Shown one piece after another: positions 46,974 to 56,315 of a stretch of DNA of 64,000 nt; positions within the stretch are counted from its first letter, which is position 1; each line of letters begins with the position of its first letter. Source of the stretch: Hordeum vulgare subsp. vulgare (taxonomy: Eukaryota > Streptophyta > Magnoliopsida > Poales > Poaceae); assembly GCF_904849725.1 (NCBI RefSeq), contig NC_058524.1:552175763-552239762 (forward strand), in the 5' to 3' direction. The position numbers and the translations under genes are program-made. The notes beneath the pieces were generated by a model. That model was not told the DNA's origin. It did no database searches and saw only the letters and a program-made list of their open reading frames with translations.

Positions 46974-48229
46974 GATCTACAACACAAATATATTCAAAGT
47001 GGACTTAGACTATGTTCAAGATAATTAGAGTTTAACTTAATCAAATTATATGCTAAACTCCCACTCAAAAAGTACATCTCTCTAGTCATTTGAGTGGTTC
47101 ATGATCCACTTACACTATCCCAAGTCCGATCATCACGTGAGTTGAGTATAGTTTCAGTGGTAAGCATCCCTATGCTAATCATATCATCTATATGATTCAT
47201 GATCGACCTTTCGGTCTCATGTGTTCCGAGGCCATGTCTGCACATGCTAGGCTCGTCAAGCTTAACCCGAGTGTTCCGCGTGCGCAACTGTTTTGCACCC
47301 GTTGTATGTGAACGTTGAGTCTATCACACCCGATCATCACGTGGTGTCTCGAAACGACGAACTGTAGCAACGGTGCACAGTCGGGGAGAACACAATTTCG
47401 TCTTGAAATTTTAGTGAGAGATCACCTCATAATGCTACCGTCGTTCTAAGAAAAATAAGGTGCATAAAAGGATTAACATCACATGCAATTCATGAGTGAC
47501 ATGATATGGCCATCATCACGTGCTTCTTGATCTCCATCACCAAAGCACCGGCACGATCTTCTTGTCACCGGCGCCACACCATGATCATCCATCAACGTGT
47601 TGCCATCGGGGTTGTCGTGCTACTCATGCTATCACTACTAAAGCTACATCCTAGCAAAATAGTAAACGCATCTGCAAGCACATATGTTAGTATAAAGACA
47701 ACCCTATGGCTCCTGTCGGTTGCCGTACCATCGACGTGCAAGTCGATATTTCTATTACAACATGATCATCTCATACATCCAATATATCACATCACATCGT
47801 TGGCCATATCACATCACAATCATACCCTGCAAAAACAAGTTAGACGTCCTCTAATTTTGTTGTTGCATGTTTTACGTGGTGATCAAGGGTATCTAGTAGG
47901 ATCGCATCTTACTTACGCAAACACCACAACGGAGATATATGAGTTGCTATTTAACCTCATCCAAGGACCTCCTCGGTCAAATCCGATTCAACTAAAGTTG
48001 GAGAAACCGTCACTTGCCAGTCATCTTTGAGCAAAGGGGGTTACTCGTAACGATGAAACCAGTCTCTCGTAAGCGTACGAGTAATGTCGGTCCAAGCCGC
48101 TTCAATCCAACAATACCGCGGAATCAAGAAAAGACTAAGGAGGGCAGCAAAACGCACATCACCGCCCACAAAAACTTTTGTGTTCTACTCGAGAAGACAT
48201 CTACGCATGAACCTAGCTCATGATGCCAC
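46974..48229 (-). other. E3 leader
   Basis: A 1.26-kb untranslated leader between 5' LTR and gag, typical in length for BARE1/Angela elements. Frames on the + strand here (for example 47506-48030) are antisense to the leader and show no domain. Confidence 0.8.
48211..48228 (-). other. E3 primer-binding site (initiator-Met type, diverged)
   Basis: On the minus strand tggcatcatgagctaggt follows the 5' LTR end (ccaaca g). The first bases resemble the initiator-Met primer site tggtatcagagc, with one mismatch in the first eight and poorer agreement after. E1 has the same string at its LTR edge; E2 has lost it. Confidence 0.6.
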
Positions 48230-50060
48230 TGTTGGGGAACGTCGCATGGGAAACAAAAAATTTCCTACGCGCACGAAGACCTATCATGGTGATGTCCATC
48301 TACGAGAGGGGATGAGTGATCTACGTACCCTTGTAGATCGTATAGCAGAAGCGTTAGAGAACGCGGTTGATGTAGTGGAACGTCCTCACGTACCTCGATA
48401 CGCCCCGCGAACAATCCCGCGATCAGTCCCACGATCTAGTACCGAACGGACGGCACCTCCGCGTTCAGCACACGTACAACTCGACGATGATCTCGGCCTT
48501 CTTGATCCAGCAAGAGAGACGGAGAGGTAGAAGAGTTCTCCGGCAGCGTGACGGCGCTCCGGAGGTTGGTGATGACCTTGTCTCAGCAGGGCTCCGCCCG
48601 AGCTCCGCAGAAACGCGATCTAGAGGAAAAACTATGGAGGTATGTGGTCGGGCAGCCGTGAGAAAGTCGTCTCAAATCAGCCCTAATTGCTCCATATATA
48701 TAGGAGGAGGGAGGGGGGCCTTGCCTTGGGGTCCAAGGACCCCCCAAGGAGTCGGCCGAGCCAAGGGGGGGAGGACTTCCCCCCCAAACCGAGTTGGACT
48801 TGGTTTGGTGGGAGGAGTCCCCCTCCCTTCCCACCTCCTTCCTTTTTTTTCTTTCCTCTTGATTTTTCTTCTCTTGGCGCATTGGGCACTTGTGGGCTGT
48901 CCGACCAGCCCACTAAGGGCTGGTGTGGCTCCCCCAATGCCTATGGGCTTCCCCGGGGTGGGTTGCCCCCCCCCCCCCCCCCCGGTGAACTCCCGGAACC
49001 CATTCGTCATTCCCGGTACATTCCCGGTAACTCCGAAAACCTTCCGGTAATCAAATGAGGTCATCCTATATATCAATCTTCGTTTCCGGACCATTCCGGA
49101 AACCCTCGTGACGTCCGTGATCTCATCCGGGACTCCGAACAACATTCGGTAACCAACCATATAACTCAAATACGCATAAAACAACGTCGAACCTTAAGTG
49201 TGCAGACCCTGCGGGTTCGAGAACTATGTAGACATGACCCGAGAGACTCCTCGGTCAATATCTAATAGCGGGACCTGGATGCCCATATTGGATCCTACAT
49301 ATTCTACGAAGCTCTTATCGTTTGAACCTCAGTGCCAAGGATTCGTATAATCCCGTATGTCATTCCCTTTGTCCTTTGGTATGTTACTTGCGCGAGATTC
49401 GATCGTCAGTATCCGCATACCTATTTCAATCTCGTTTACCGGCAAGTCTCTTTACTCGTTCCGTAATACAAGATCCCGCAACTTACACTAAGTTACATTG
49501 CTTGCAAGGCTTGTGTGTGATGTTGTATTACCGAGTGGGCCCCGAGATACCTCTCCGTCACACGGAGTGACAAATCCCAGTCTTGATCCATACTAACTCA
49601 ACTAACACCTTCGGAGATACCTGTAGAGCATCTTTATAGTCACCCAGTTACGTTGCGACGTTTGATACACACAAAGCATTCCTCCGGTGTCAGTGAGTTA
49701 TATGATCTCATGGTCATAGGAATAAATACTTGACACGCAGAAAACAGTAGCAACAAAATGACACGATCAACATGCTACGTCTATTAGTCTGGGTCTAGTC
49801 CATCACGTGATTCTCCCAATGACGTGATGCAGTTATCAAGCAACAACACCTTGTTCATAATCAGAAGACACTGACTATCATCGATCAACTGGCTAGCCAA
49901 CTAGAGGCATGCTAGGGACGGTGTTTTGTCTATGTATCCACACATGTAAACGAGTCTTCATTCAATACAATTATAGCATGGATAATAAACTATTATCTTG
50001 ACACAGGAATTATAAAAATAACTATACATTTATTATTGCCTCTAGGGCATAATTCCAACA
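48230..50060 (-). repeat. E3 5' LTR
   Basis: 1,831 bp. It differs from the 3' LTR at several positions in the first 200 bases and by a longer poly-C (near 48966-48983). Frames of up to 187 codons on + occur identically in the other LTR and are not genes. Confidence 0.95.
48694..48702 (-). promoter_or_regulatory. E3 5' LTR TATA-like box
   Basis: tatatatgg context on the minus strand inside the 5' LTR, conserved in position in all Copia LTRs of the window. It suits the LTR promoter. Confidence 0.45.
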
Positions 50061-50065
50061 CTTCC

Positions 50066-51618
50066 GCGTTCAGCACACGTACACCTCGATGACGATCTCC
50101 GCCTTCTTGAACCAGCAAGAGAGACTGGTAAATAGATGAGTTCTCCGGTAGCGTGACGGCGTGTCGGTGATGGTGGTGATCTATTCCTGCACGGCTTCGC
50201 CTAAGCACCACAGAAATCCGATCTAGAGGAAGAACTACAAACTAGAGGGGAGGGTAGCACGTGGCTGAAATTGTGTCTCAAAAACCCTCAAATGTCTAGT
50301 ATATATAGGAGGAAGGAGGGTCTAGCCTTAAGAACCAAGGGAGCCTTCCCTTGGCTCGGACGAATAGGAGAGGAGGAGTCCTCCTCCAATCCTACTTGGA
50401 GTAGGACTCCTCCCCAAGTTGTCCACCTCTTTTGGTTTTTCCACTTTTTACCTCATGTGCTTTCTTTGGTTGACTAGTCAGCCCATCAAGGGATGTTGCG
50501 CCACCATCAAGTCCATGTGGCCCTCTTGGGGAGTGGTGGGCCCAACCTAGTGGACCCCGATACCCATTCGTCACTCCAGTACACTGCCGGTAATGCCCGA
50601 AATACTTCCGAAATCCAAATACCAACTTCCTATATATCAATCTTCTTTCCGAACCATTCCGAAACTCCTCGTGACGTTCGGGATCTCATCCAGGACTCCA
50701 AACAAAACTTCAGTCACCAGCACCTATAACTCAACTATACCGAAAACGTCACTGAACCTTAAGTGTGCGGACCCTGCAGGTTCGAGAACTATGCAGACAT
50801 GACCTGAGACACTCTCCGGTCAATATCCAATAGCGGGACCTGGATGTCCATATTGGATCCTACATATTCCACAAAAATCTTATAGGTTGAACCTCTATGT
50901 CAAGGATTCATATAATCTCGTATACCATTCCCTTTGTCCTTCGGCATGTTAATTGCCCGAGAATCGATCGTCGGTATCTCCATACCTATTTCAATCTCGT
51001 TACCGGCAAGTCTCTTTTCTCGTTCCGTAATACAAGATCTGTAACTAACTCCTTAGTCACATTGCTTGCAAGGCTTGTGGTGATGTTGTATTACCGAGTG
51101 GGCCCTGAGATACCTCTCCGTCACACGGAGTGACAATTCCCAGTCTTGATCCATGCCAACCCAACAGACACCTTTGGAGATACCTGTAGAGCACCTTTAT
51201 AGTCACCCAGTAATGTTGCGACGTTTGATACACACAAGGTATTGCTCCGGTGTTCGGGAGTTGCATGATCTCATGGTCATAGGAACAAATACATTGACAT
51301 GCAGAAAACAGCAGCAATAAACTGACATGATCATATGTTACGTTTATAGTTTGGGTCTTGTCCATCACAACATTCTCCTAATGATGTGGTCCCATTATCA
51401 AGTGACAACACTTGCCTATGGCCAGGAAACCTTCACCATCTTTGGTCAACGAGCTAGTCAACTAGAGTCTCACTAGGGACAGTGTGTTGTCTATGTATCC
51501 ACAGATGTATTTGAGTTTCCAATCAATACAATTCTAGCATGGATAATAAACGATTATCATGAACAAGGAAATATAATAATAACCAATTTATTATTGCCTC
51601 TAGGGCATATTTCCAACA
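50066..51618 (-). repeat. E1 right (5') LTR, fragment 2 of 2
   Basis: Resumes gcgttcagcacacgtaca after the E3 duplication and ends tatttccaaca. The cggac duplication follows and CACTA coding sequence resumes. Confidence 0.92.
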
Positions 51619-51623
51619 CGGAC

Positions 51624-52233
51624 TATGTGGGACAAAGCTGAGAACGACCTGCTTGATAAAGGGGTCCAGCCAGCGACATTGCACTAGCCCGATCGGTCAA
51701 GGACTTGGTTCTTTAGGCATGGGGGACCTTTGAACCCAGAAACAGGGAACTGTGTTTTCGTGAAAGCTCAACTTGAAACACGTGTCTTAAAGATTATCAA
51801 AGCAATCAAGGAAGTACAGGAAGGGAGGTTGCATCCCAACAAAGAGAAGGACGAGTTGTCAAAGGCCCTCGTGTATCTTGAACACCCTGGACGAACGCGA
51901 GGCACATCAGGCACCATTCCGTGGAAGTATGGGTTTCCGAAGAACACTGGTTATAGAAGCCGAGGGAGAAATAAGAAAGAGGAAGGAGACCACATGCAGA
52001 CTATGGAAGAAAGATTATCACTGCACGAGAAGAAACTAGGGGCATATACCAGTCAACGATCTTGTCAGCAGCACGAAGATCCTTCATTCGTTGCTGCCCA
52101 CGAAGCTACCCCACCATCTACATGGAAAAGCAGCGTGGCTTCCACTGAGCTTGTTCAGCCTGATATCATGGCTCCTCGCTGCCCCGTGGATGGTATCACG
52201 GAGAGGGAACATTGCGAGCTAATTGCGAAATGA
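51624..52233 (+). pseudogene. CACTA TNPA-like ORF, 3' part
   Basis: Continues the exon interrupted at 11234: MWDKAENDLLDKGVQPATLH, one in-frame TAG (51686-51688), then an open frame with the conserved grass CACTA blocks RVLKIIKAIKEVQEGRLHPN and HPGRTRGTSGTIPWKYGFPK, followed by a basic RSRGRNKKEEGD stretch and a helical tail. Stop at 52231-52233. Presumed DNA-binding accessory protein of transposition; broken. Confidence 0.7.
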
Positions 52234-52309
52234 CATAACTTAACATTGAAGGTGGCGGTTGGCTATGTCTTACCTTGTCGACCTGATGGACTTTCCATTT
52301 TTCTCCGAT

Positions 52310-53081
52310 TCAGGATGGCTTTGTTGTTGTCGGGGTGGATGAAATAATGAAAGGATTTGAGGGGCTGGAGCTTGATCACCCTATAGGTGAAGGGGAGATT
52401 CATCTAGAAAATGCCTTAAGGATTACCTATCTATGGAGAAAGGAAAACATCATGCTTCCAGACTGGACGCCACCTTAGCACACTCAGTCGGAGGAGGCCC
52501 CTGAGAAGACTCATCACAGTCCAGCTCTATCTCCACTGCCTTAGTCGTCTCCAGTGCGTCAGCTATCTCCGTCACCTCAGTTGTCTCTCCCGCGTTAGCG
52601 GACTCCGTCGGAGGAGGCCCCTCAGCAGAATCCTCCTCAGCCGCATCAGCGGACTCCATCGGAAGAGGCCCCTTAGAAGAATCCTCCTCCGATGTGTCAG
52701 CGGACTCCGTCGAACGAGGCCCCTCAGCAAAATCATCCTATGTCGCGTCACTTGACTACGCCTCCTCAGCAACGGCATAAGAGAGCAGTCGCCGCTTCGG
52801 CGGCTAGCAGTACGGCAACAAAGAAATTCAGAGCACTCCCAAGTGTCAAGAAGGCTCCTCCCAAGAGACCCTATGGCATTACGCCGGAGGAAAACAAAGA
52901 AATCGTGGTTGCCCAAATGAAACAACATTTTGCACCAAAACGTCCACCTTCAGAGGAGAAAACAGATCTGATAAAAGCAAAGCACTGTCTGGATGCCCTT
53001 AAGCAACCACCATCGCATCCGCTGCTATCACACCGTGAACTCTCTATTTTAAATACATATAATGACGTGAAGTGGTCGTAA
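52310..53081 (+). pseudogene. CACTA ORF: Pro/Glu-rich linker exon
   Basis: An open stretch reads GFVVVGVDEIMKGFEGLELD and LRITYLWRKENIMLPDW, then a Pro/Ser/Glu-rich section containing a 17-residue repeat (TPSEEAPQQNPPP-like), then a basic section and KKAPPKRPYGITPEENKE. Several in-frame stops interrupt it. The last part is an open frame to 53081. By comparison with related CACTA proteins it links the TNPA-like half to the C48 protease half. Confidence 0.55.
52600..52750. repeat. 51-bp minisatellite encoding 17-residue repeats
   Basis: ggactccrtcg starts at 52600, 52651 and 52702, exactly 51 bp apart, each followed by aggcccct. More diverged relatives lie at 52480-52600. The period is a multiple of three, so the repeat kept the reading frame. 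Minus-strand frames over it are shadows. Confidence 0.8.
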
Positions 53082-54373
53082 ACTACTAAAAGTGGTGCAA
53101 GAAGTAGTGGAAAAACAATTCCCCAGCTCAACGAACAGGAAAAACAATCGATCCCCTCACTCAAGGTGTTTGGCGATATCGCTAATATTGATCCGAGGGT
53201 AGTGACCACTAATCCTGGTTTCACTCTTAGTGGTTTCTTAAGCGATGATGTACAATTCGAAACTATTGAGGTAGTAGCCTTAAGATTCGAGCATGGGAAG
53301 CCTCTCGTCAAACCTGAGCAATTGAGAAACTATCAACGATGATGCGAAGACTCCATGACTTGTACTTGAAAACCTACAAGGACGGGCACAATAGTATCTA
53401 CATGAGAATTAAAGATGAGCACTTCTACAATGGAGTCGGTTCGTTGGACGTTGAATTTGAAGAATTATTTCAGTTATACAATCAAGACGCCATCGACAAA
53501 ACGATCGTTAGTTCCTATTGTATGTAAGTATTATTTCTGTAATTAAGTCTCTAGCTCAGCTCGTTCATTGCATGTATAATTATCCTCACTATATTATCTA
53601 CATTGAAGATCCTCGAATGCAAAAAAAAACAAATATATGACACTGAGTTCATTAACCTAAATACCATAAATGCATATACGGTACGTAAGATGCCCGTGGA
53701 TACGGAGAAAAACTTGCTAAATGCATTAACTCGACAACATTGGAGAAGGGCAATACTATTTCCTTACAACTTCAAGTGAGTATTACTAGATGGCATGTGC
53801 ACATTCTGTTTCGCTTACTCAAGGTTAAGTATAATTGATGAGTTATGCGTGTGCAGGTTTCATTTTATTCTGCTAATCATTAAGATTGAGGAGGGACTAG
53901 CACTTGTCTTGGACTCAAGACATAAGGACCCTACAGAGTGGGCGACGATGAGTGAAATTCTCTAGAAGTAAGTTCAATCATTATCGTACCATATCGACAA
54001 CTTTTGTTCATTTCCTGATATCAAGTAATCATTTTGTTTGTCGGACAGGTTTGGAAAAAGTTCACCCGCACCACTAGTGGTGAATGGCCAAAGGAGCTGT
54101 GGTTTACACACTCCAAAATAAGTAGTACTAGCTAGTTTCGCACATCTCTCGTTCATTCTAGTTTCAATATCATTATCATGTTTGATTATTATTTTGATTG
54201 AACTCTATTCTCGTAAAGTACTGGTTGAGGCAGGAAGCCGGAAATAATTTATGTGGATACTACGTTTGTGAGTGGATTCACCACGACCCATGAGAGGGGC
54301 ATATCTTTTCAACAACTTGAAGTGTACACAATATTCATATTTTTGTTTTATTACCATCAATTGTGTTCTGTTT

Positions 54374-54463
<90 letters not shown>

Positions 54464-54600
54464 CTTCTTTAAATTAGATCGAACGGCAGCGGAAAGAATT
54501 CCTACAAAGTGCAATTCAAGAGGAATTGGCAGGATTCTTTGTTGAGTATGTCATACCAACAGACAGAGAATACCATCTGGATTTCAGTAGCGATCTAATT
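53082..54600 (+). pseudogene. CACTA C48 (Ulp1-like) cysteine protease domain, split and broken
   Basis: Several exon-like pieces in order: FGDIANIDPRVVTTNPGFTL (53170); RRLHDLYLKTYKDGHNSIYM and ELFQLYNQDAIDKTIVSSYC (53340-53526); KMPVDTEKNLLNALTRQHWR (53609-53774); FHFILLIIKIEEGLALVLDS with the expected His and Asp (53857-53968); VWKKFTRTTSGEWPKELWF (54049-54117); RQEAGNNLCGYYVCEWIHH with the expected catalytic Cys (54222-54293); and QSAIQEELAGFFVEYVIPTD (54476-54600). Plausible acceptors precede the middle pieces. Stops after 53340, 53965 and 54290 break it. In the PF02902 family this is a deubiquitin/deSUMO-type protease; its role in CACTA biology is not established. Confidence 0.65.
54378..54461. 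repeat. (CA)n(TA)n compound microsatellite
   Basis: About 23-24 CA units followed by about 18 TA units, inside an intron-like gap of the CACTA protease region. The His-Thr and Ile-Tyr repeat frames read across it are artefacts. Confidence 0.98.
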
Positions 54601-54740
54601 TAAAAAACGGGATCAATATATATATATTAGCTAGGTTTGGGATCGCAAGAGACGGAGAATACCATCTGGATTTCAGTAGCGATGCTGGTAATAGATAAAT
54701 ATATATATTAGCTAGGTTAGGGATCGCAAGAGATAATTGT
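54566..54740. repeat. Local ~85-bp duplication in CACTA 3' region
   Basis: gagaataccatctggattt occurs at 54566 and 54655, and tattagctaggtt at 54625 and 54706. It is a tandem duplication that includes the end of the protease ORF. Confidence 0.75.
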
Positions 54741-55059
54741 ATATATATGCATGAACGTGTATTATATGTAGTAGCGTCGAATAGATATATGGAAACTTGT
54801 TGTTCGACCAAACATGGAGAAAGAGAGGAGATTTCTCTTTATATTTATGACGATGTCGTGTAACGGTTTTCCGTTGCTATATGTACGTACTAGCTAGCGT
54901 CTAGTTAGCACCGGTGGAGAACACCAACAGACATAAGGAACCAAAGATGATGGAAACAAAAAAGAAAAGGGGAAACACAATATGAAATCCCTAAACCCTC
55001 CAAAACCCTAAACCCCTCCTTAAAAAAAACTAACGTCTGGCTGCTGCTGACGCATGGCC

Positions 55060-55199
55060 GCCTTTTAGTTCCGGCCGATGTTACCAACCGGGACTAAAGG
55101 TCCTCCTGCCCTCGCACCCCACAACGACCACGTGAAGCATCTTTAGGCCCGATTCGTAACACAACCGAGACTAAAAGTTTAGCCCTTTAGTCCCGATTG
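55060..55199 (+). repeat. CACTA right subterminal repeats
   Basis: tttagttccggccgatg, ccaaccgggactaaaggt, aaccgagactaaaag and ctttagtcccgattg are the same motif family as at 3360-3590 and 8628-8820. Sequence loses the pattern after 55199. Confidence 0.7.
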
Positions 55200-55204
55200 A
55201 CGCT

Positions 55205-55431
55205 CATATACACACGCATACCCTCATCCTTATGAACGCACACACGCACACCCTACCCCTATGAGCACCTTCGAGAGACTGAGCCGGCATATCATCTTGA
55301 GATTTACGAAGTCACAGTAAAAATCCTGAAATAAATCGAGGAATAATGCAAGCATCAAGACTTGAACCCTGTTGTGCTGGGAATACCATAGTCCCTCTAA
55401 CCATCCAACCACAGATTGGTTTGCATTGAAC
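55205..55431 (-). mobile_element. tRNA-derived SINE-like repeat
   Basis: On the minus strand a pol III A-box-like string (tggttggatggttag, near 55395-55410) is followed by a B-box-like string (gggttcaagtc, near 55363-55373), then gcattattcctcgatttatt, a long unique part and ctcatagggg..gtgtgcg near its 3' end. I recall similar sequence dispersed in Triticeae genomes. No A/T tail remains at the end that abuts the CACTA. Name not assigned. Confidence 0.5.
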
Positions 55432-56315
55432 GAGCAGTTACAACGCACCCAATTAGCGGTTACAAAATTAATCTCGTATGGGCCTAAACTAGCACATCGG
55501 ATGTACGTCCTGCTTTTGATCCGACGATCAAAAATAACGTGTAGTCTGATGCCTAGTGGTGTGTTTTTATCGGGATCTGCCGGCGTAATTTTTCGAGCTG
55601 CAACTAGGAGTTGTGTTTATGAGACAAAATTATTTTTTTAGACAAATGAGATAAAATTGGTAACAAAATGCACATCAGTTCTAATAATTTGGGCTTGACT
55701 AGATACACGCAACATGGTAGCATAGGCAACCATACGCGGGTAACATATCTAATCTATATATCCCTGGCCTACGAGCCTATCTTGTGAGATTGCATTCACC
55801 GTGTACAATGCACTCATACATCGTTGCTGGAATACGTAACTCCCAAAGAGATCCATTCATTCAGTAAGCACGATTTGGCGGAACACTACTGCAACCATCC
55901 GCCGCTTAACGGACTAGTGGTGCAACCTTGAGGGCGTAAGTTGATATGATATTTCATGGGCCATTAACTTGAATTCCCGGTGTCTCCCCTTCCCACATTA
56001 GTCATCGGCATCTATATGCACATGTCATTTGATAATCTCAACAATTTGCCGCTTCCACCAATCTCATCTCTCTCAAGGAAAAGAGATTTTGGTCGCGTGC
56101 CTGCTTTGCTACTTCGTCACCGTCACACATGAAAGCTATTGTTATATGGGTCATCCAGTGCACGCATTGCAAACAACGATGAAAGTTGTGAAGCTCTAGT
56201 AAGGCCATTTAAATAGGACGACATACAGGCTATGCAAATCGGGGACATCATTCTGACTGGAGAGGATGGCACATGGATATTTTAATTCGTGGAGATCGTG
56301 ATGCCAACTTTGGTC
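55432..56315. other. Unassigned intergenic DNA
   Basis: I see no gene, no LTR or terminal repeat and no long frame with recognisable content. It lies between the SINE-like repeat and the TBCCD1 downstream flank. Confidence 0.4.

Larger units (their letters stand above)
41117..50060 (-). mobile_element. E3: full-length BARE1/WIS/Angela-type Copia element in E1 right LTR
   Basis: Minus-strand element of 8,944 bp with exact duplication cttcc (41112-41116 and 50061-50065). The 3' LTR is 41117-42941 and the 5' LTR 48230-50060. All parts are present: leader with primer site, gag-pol, polypurine tract. The LTRs differ mainly by scattered substitutions near their outer ends and by poly-C length. It is the structurally most complete Copia copy here, but its polyprotein has three lesions. 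Confidence 0.96.
11235..51618 (-). mobile_element. E1: outer BARE1/WIS/Angela-type Copia element containing the whole nest
   Basis: The outermost retrotransposon, minus strand, flanked by an exact duplication cggac (11230-11234 and 51619-51623). Its left (3') LTR is broken into 11235-11995, 19997-20373 and 35133-35803 (about 1.8 kb in sum) by insertions E2 and E4. Its right (5') LTR is broken into 40868-41116 and 50066-51618 (about 1.8 kb) by E3. The internal region 35804-40867 holds a heavily decayed gag-pol. The left terminal TG has mutated to CA. Without its guests the element would be about 8.7 kb, normal for the family. It is the oldest retrotransposon of the nest, as decay and nesting order agree. 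Confidence 0.93.
51619..55199 (+). mobile_element. CACTA transposon, right segment (truncated)
   Basis: Continuation of the CACTA after the nest: the rest of the TNPA-like exon, a proline/glutamate-rich exon with 51-bp repeats, a C48-type protease region in several exons, a CA/TA microsatellite, and right subterminal repeats (accgggactaaagg at 55087; gagactaaaag and tttagtcccgattg at 55170-55199). A right-hand CACTA terminus is not found; a SINE-like repeat abuts at about 55205. The element is therefore right-truncated. Confidence 0.75.

Noticed and set aside
52572..53311. Minus-strand ORFs of 118 and 146 codons, one with Leu/Arg repeats
   Set aside because: They are antisense to the CACTA Pro/Glu-rich repeats and adjoining coding sequence.
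54253..54545. ORFs encoding His-Thr and Ile-Tyr repeats
   Set aside because: They are translations of the CA/TA microsatellite in different frames.
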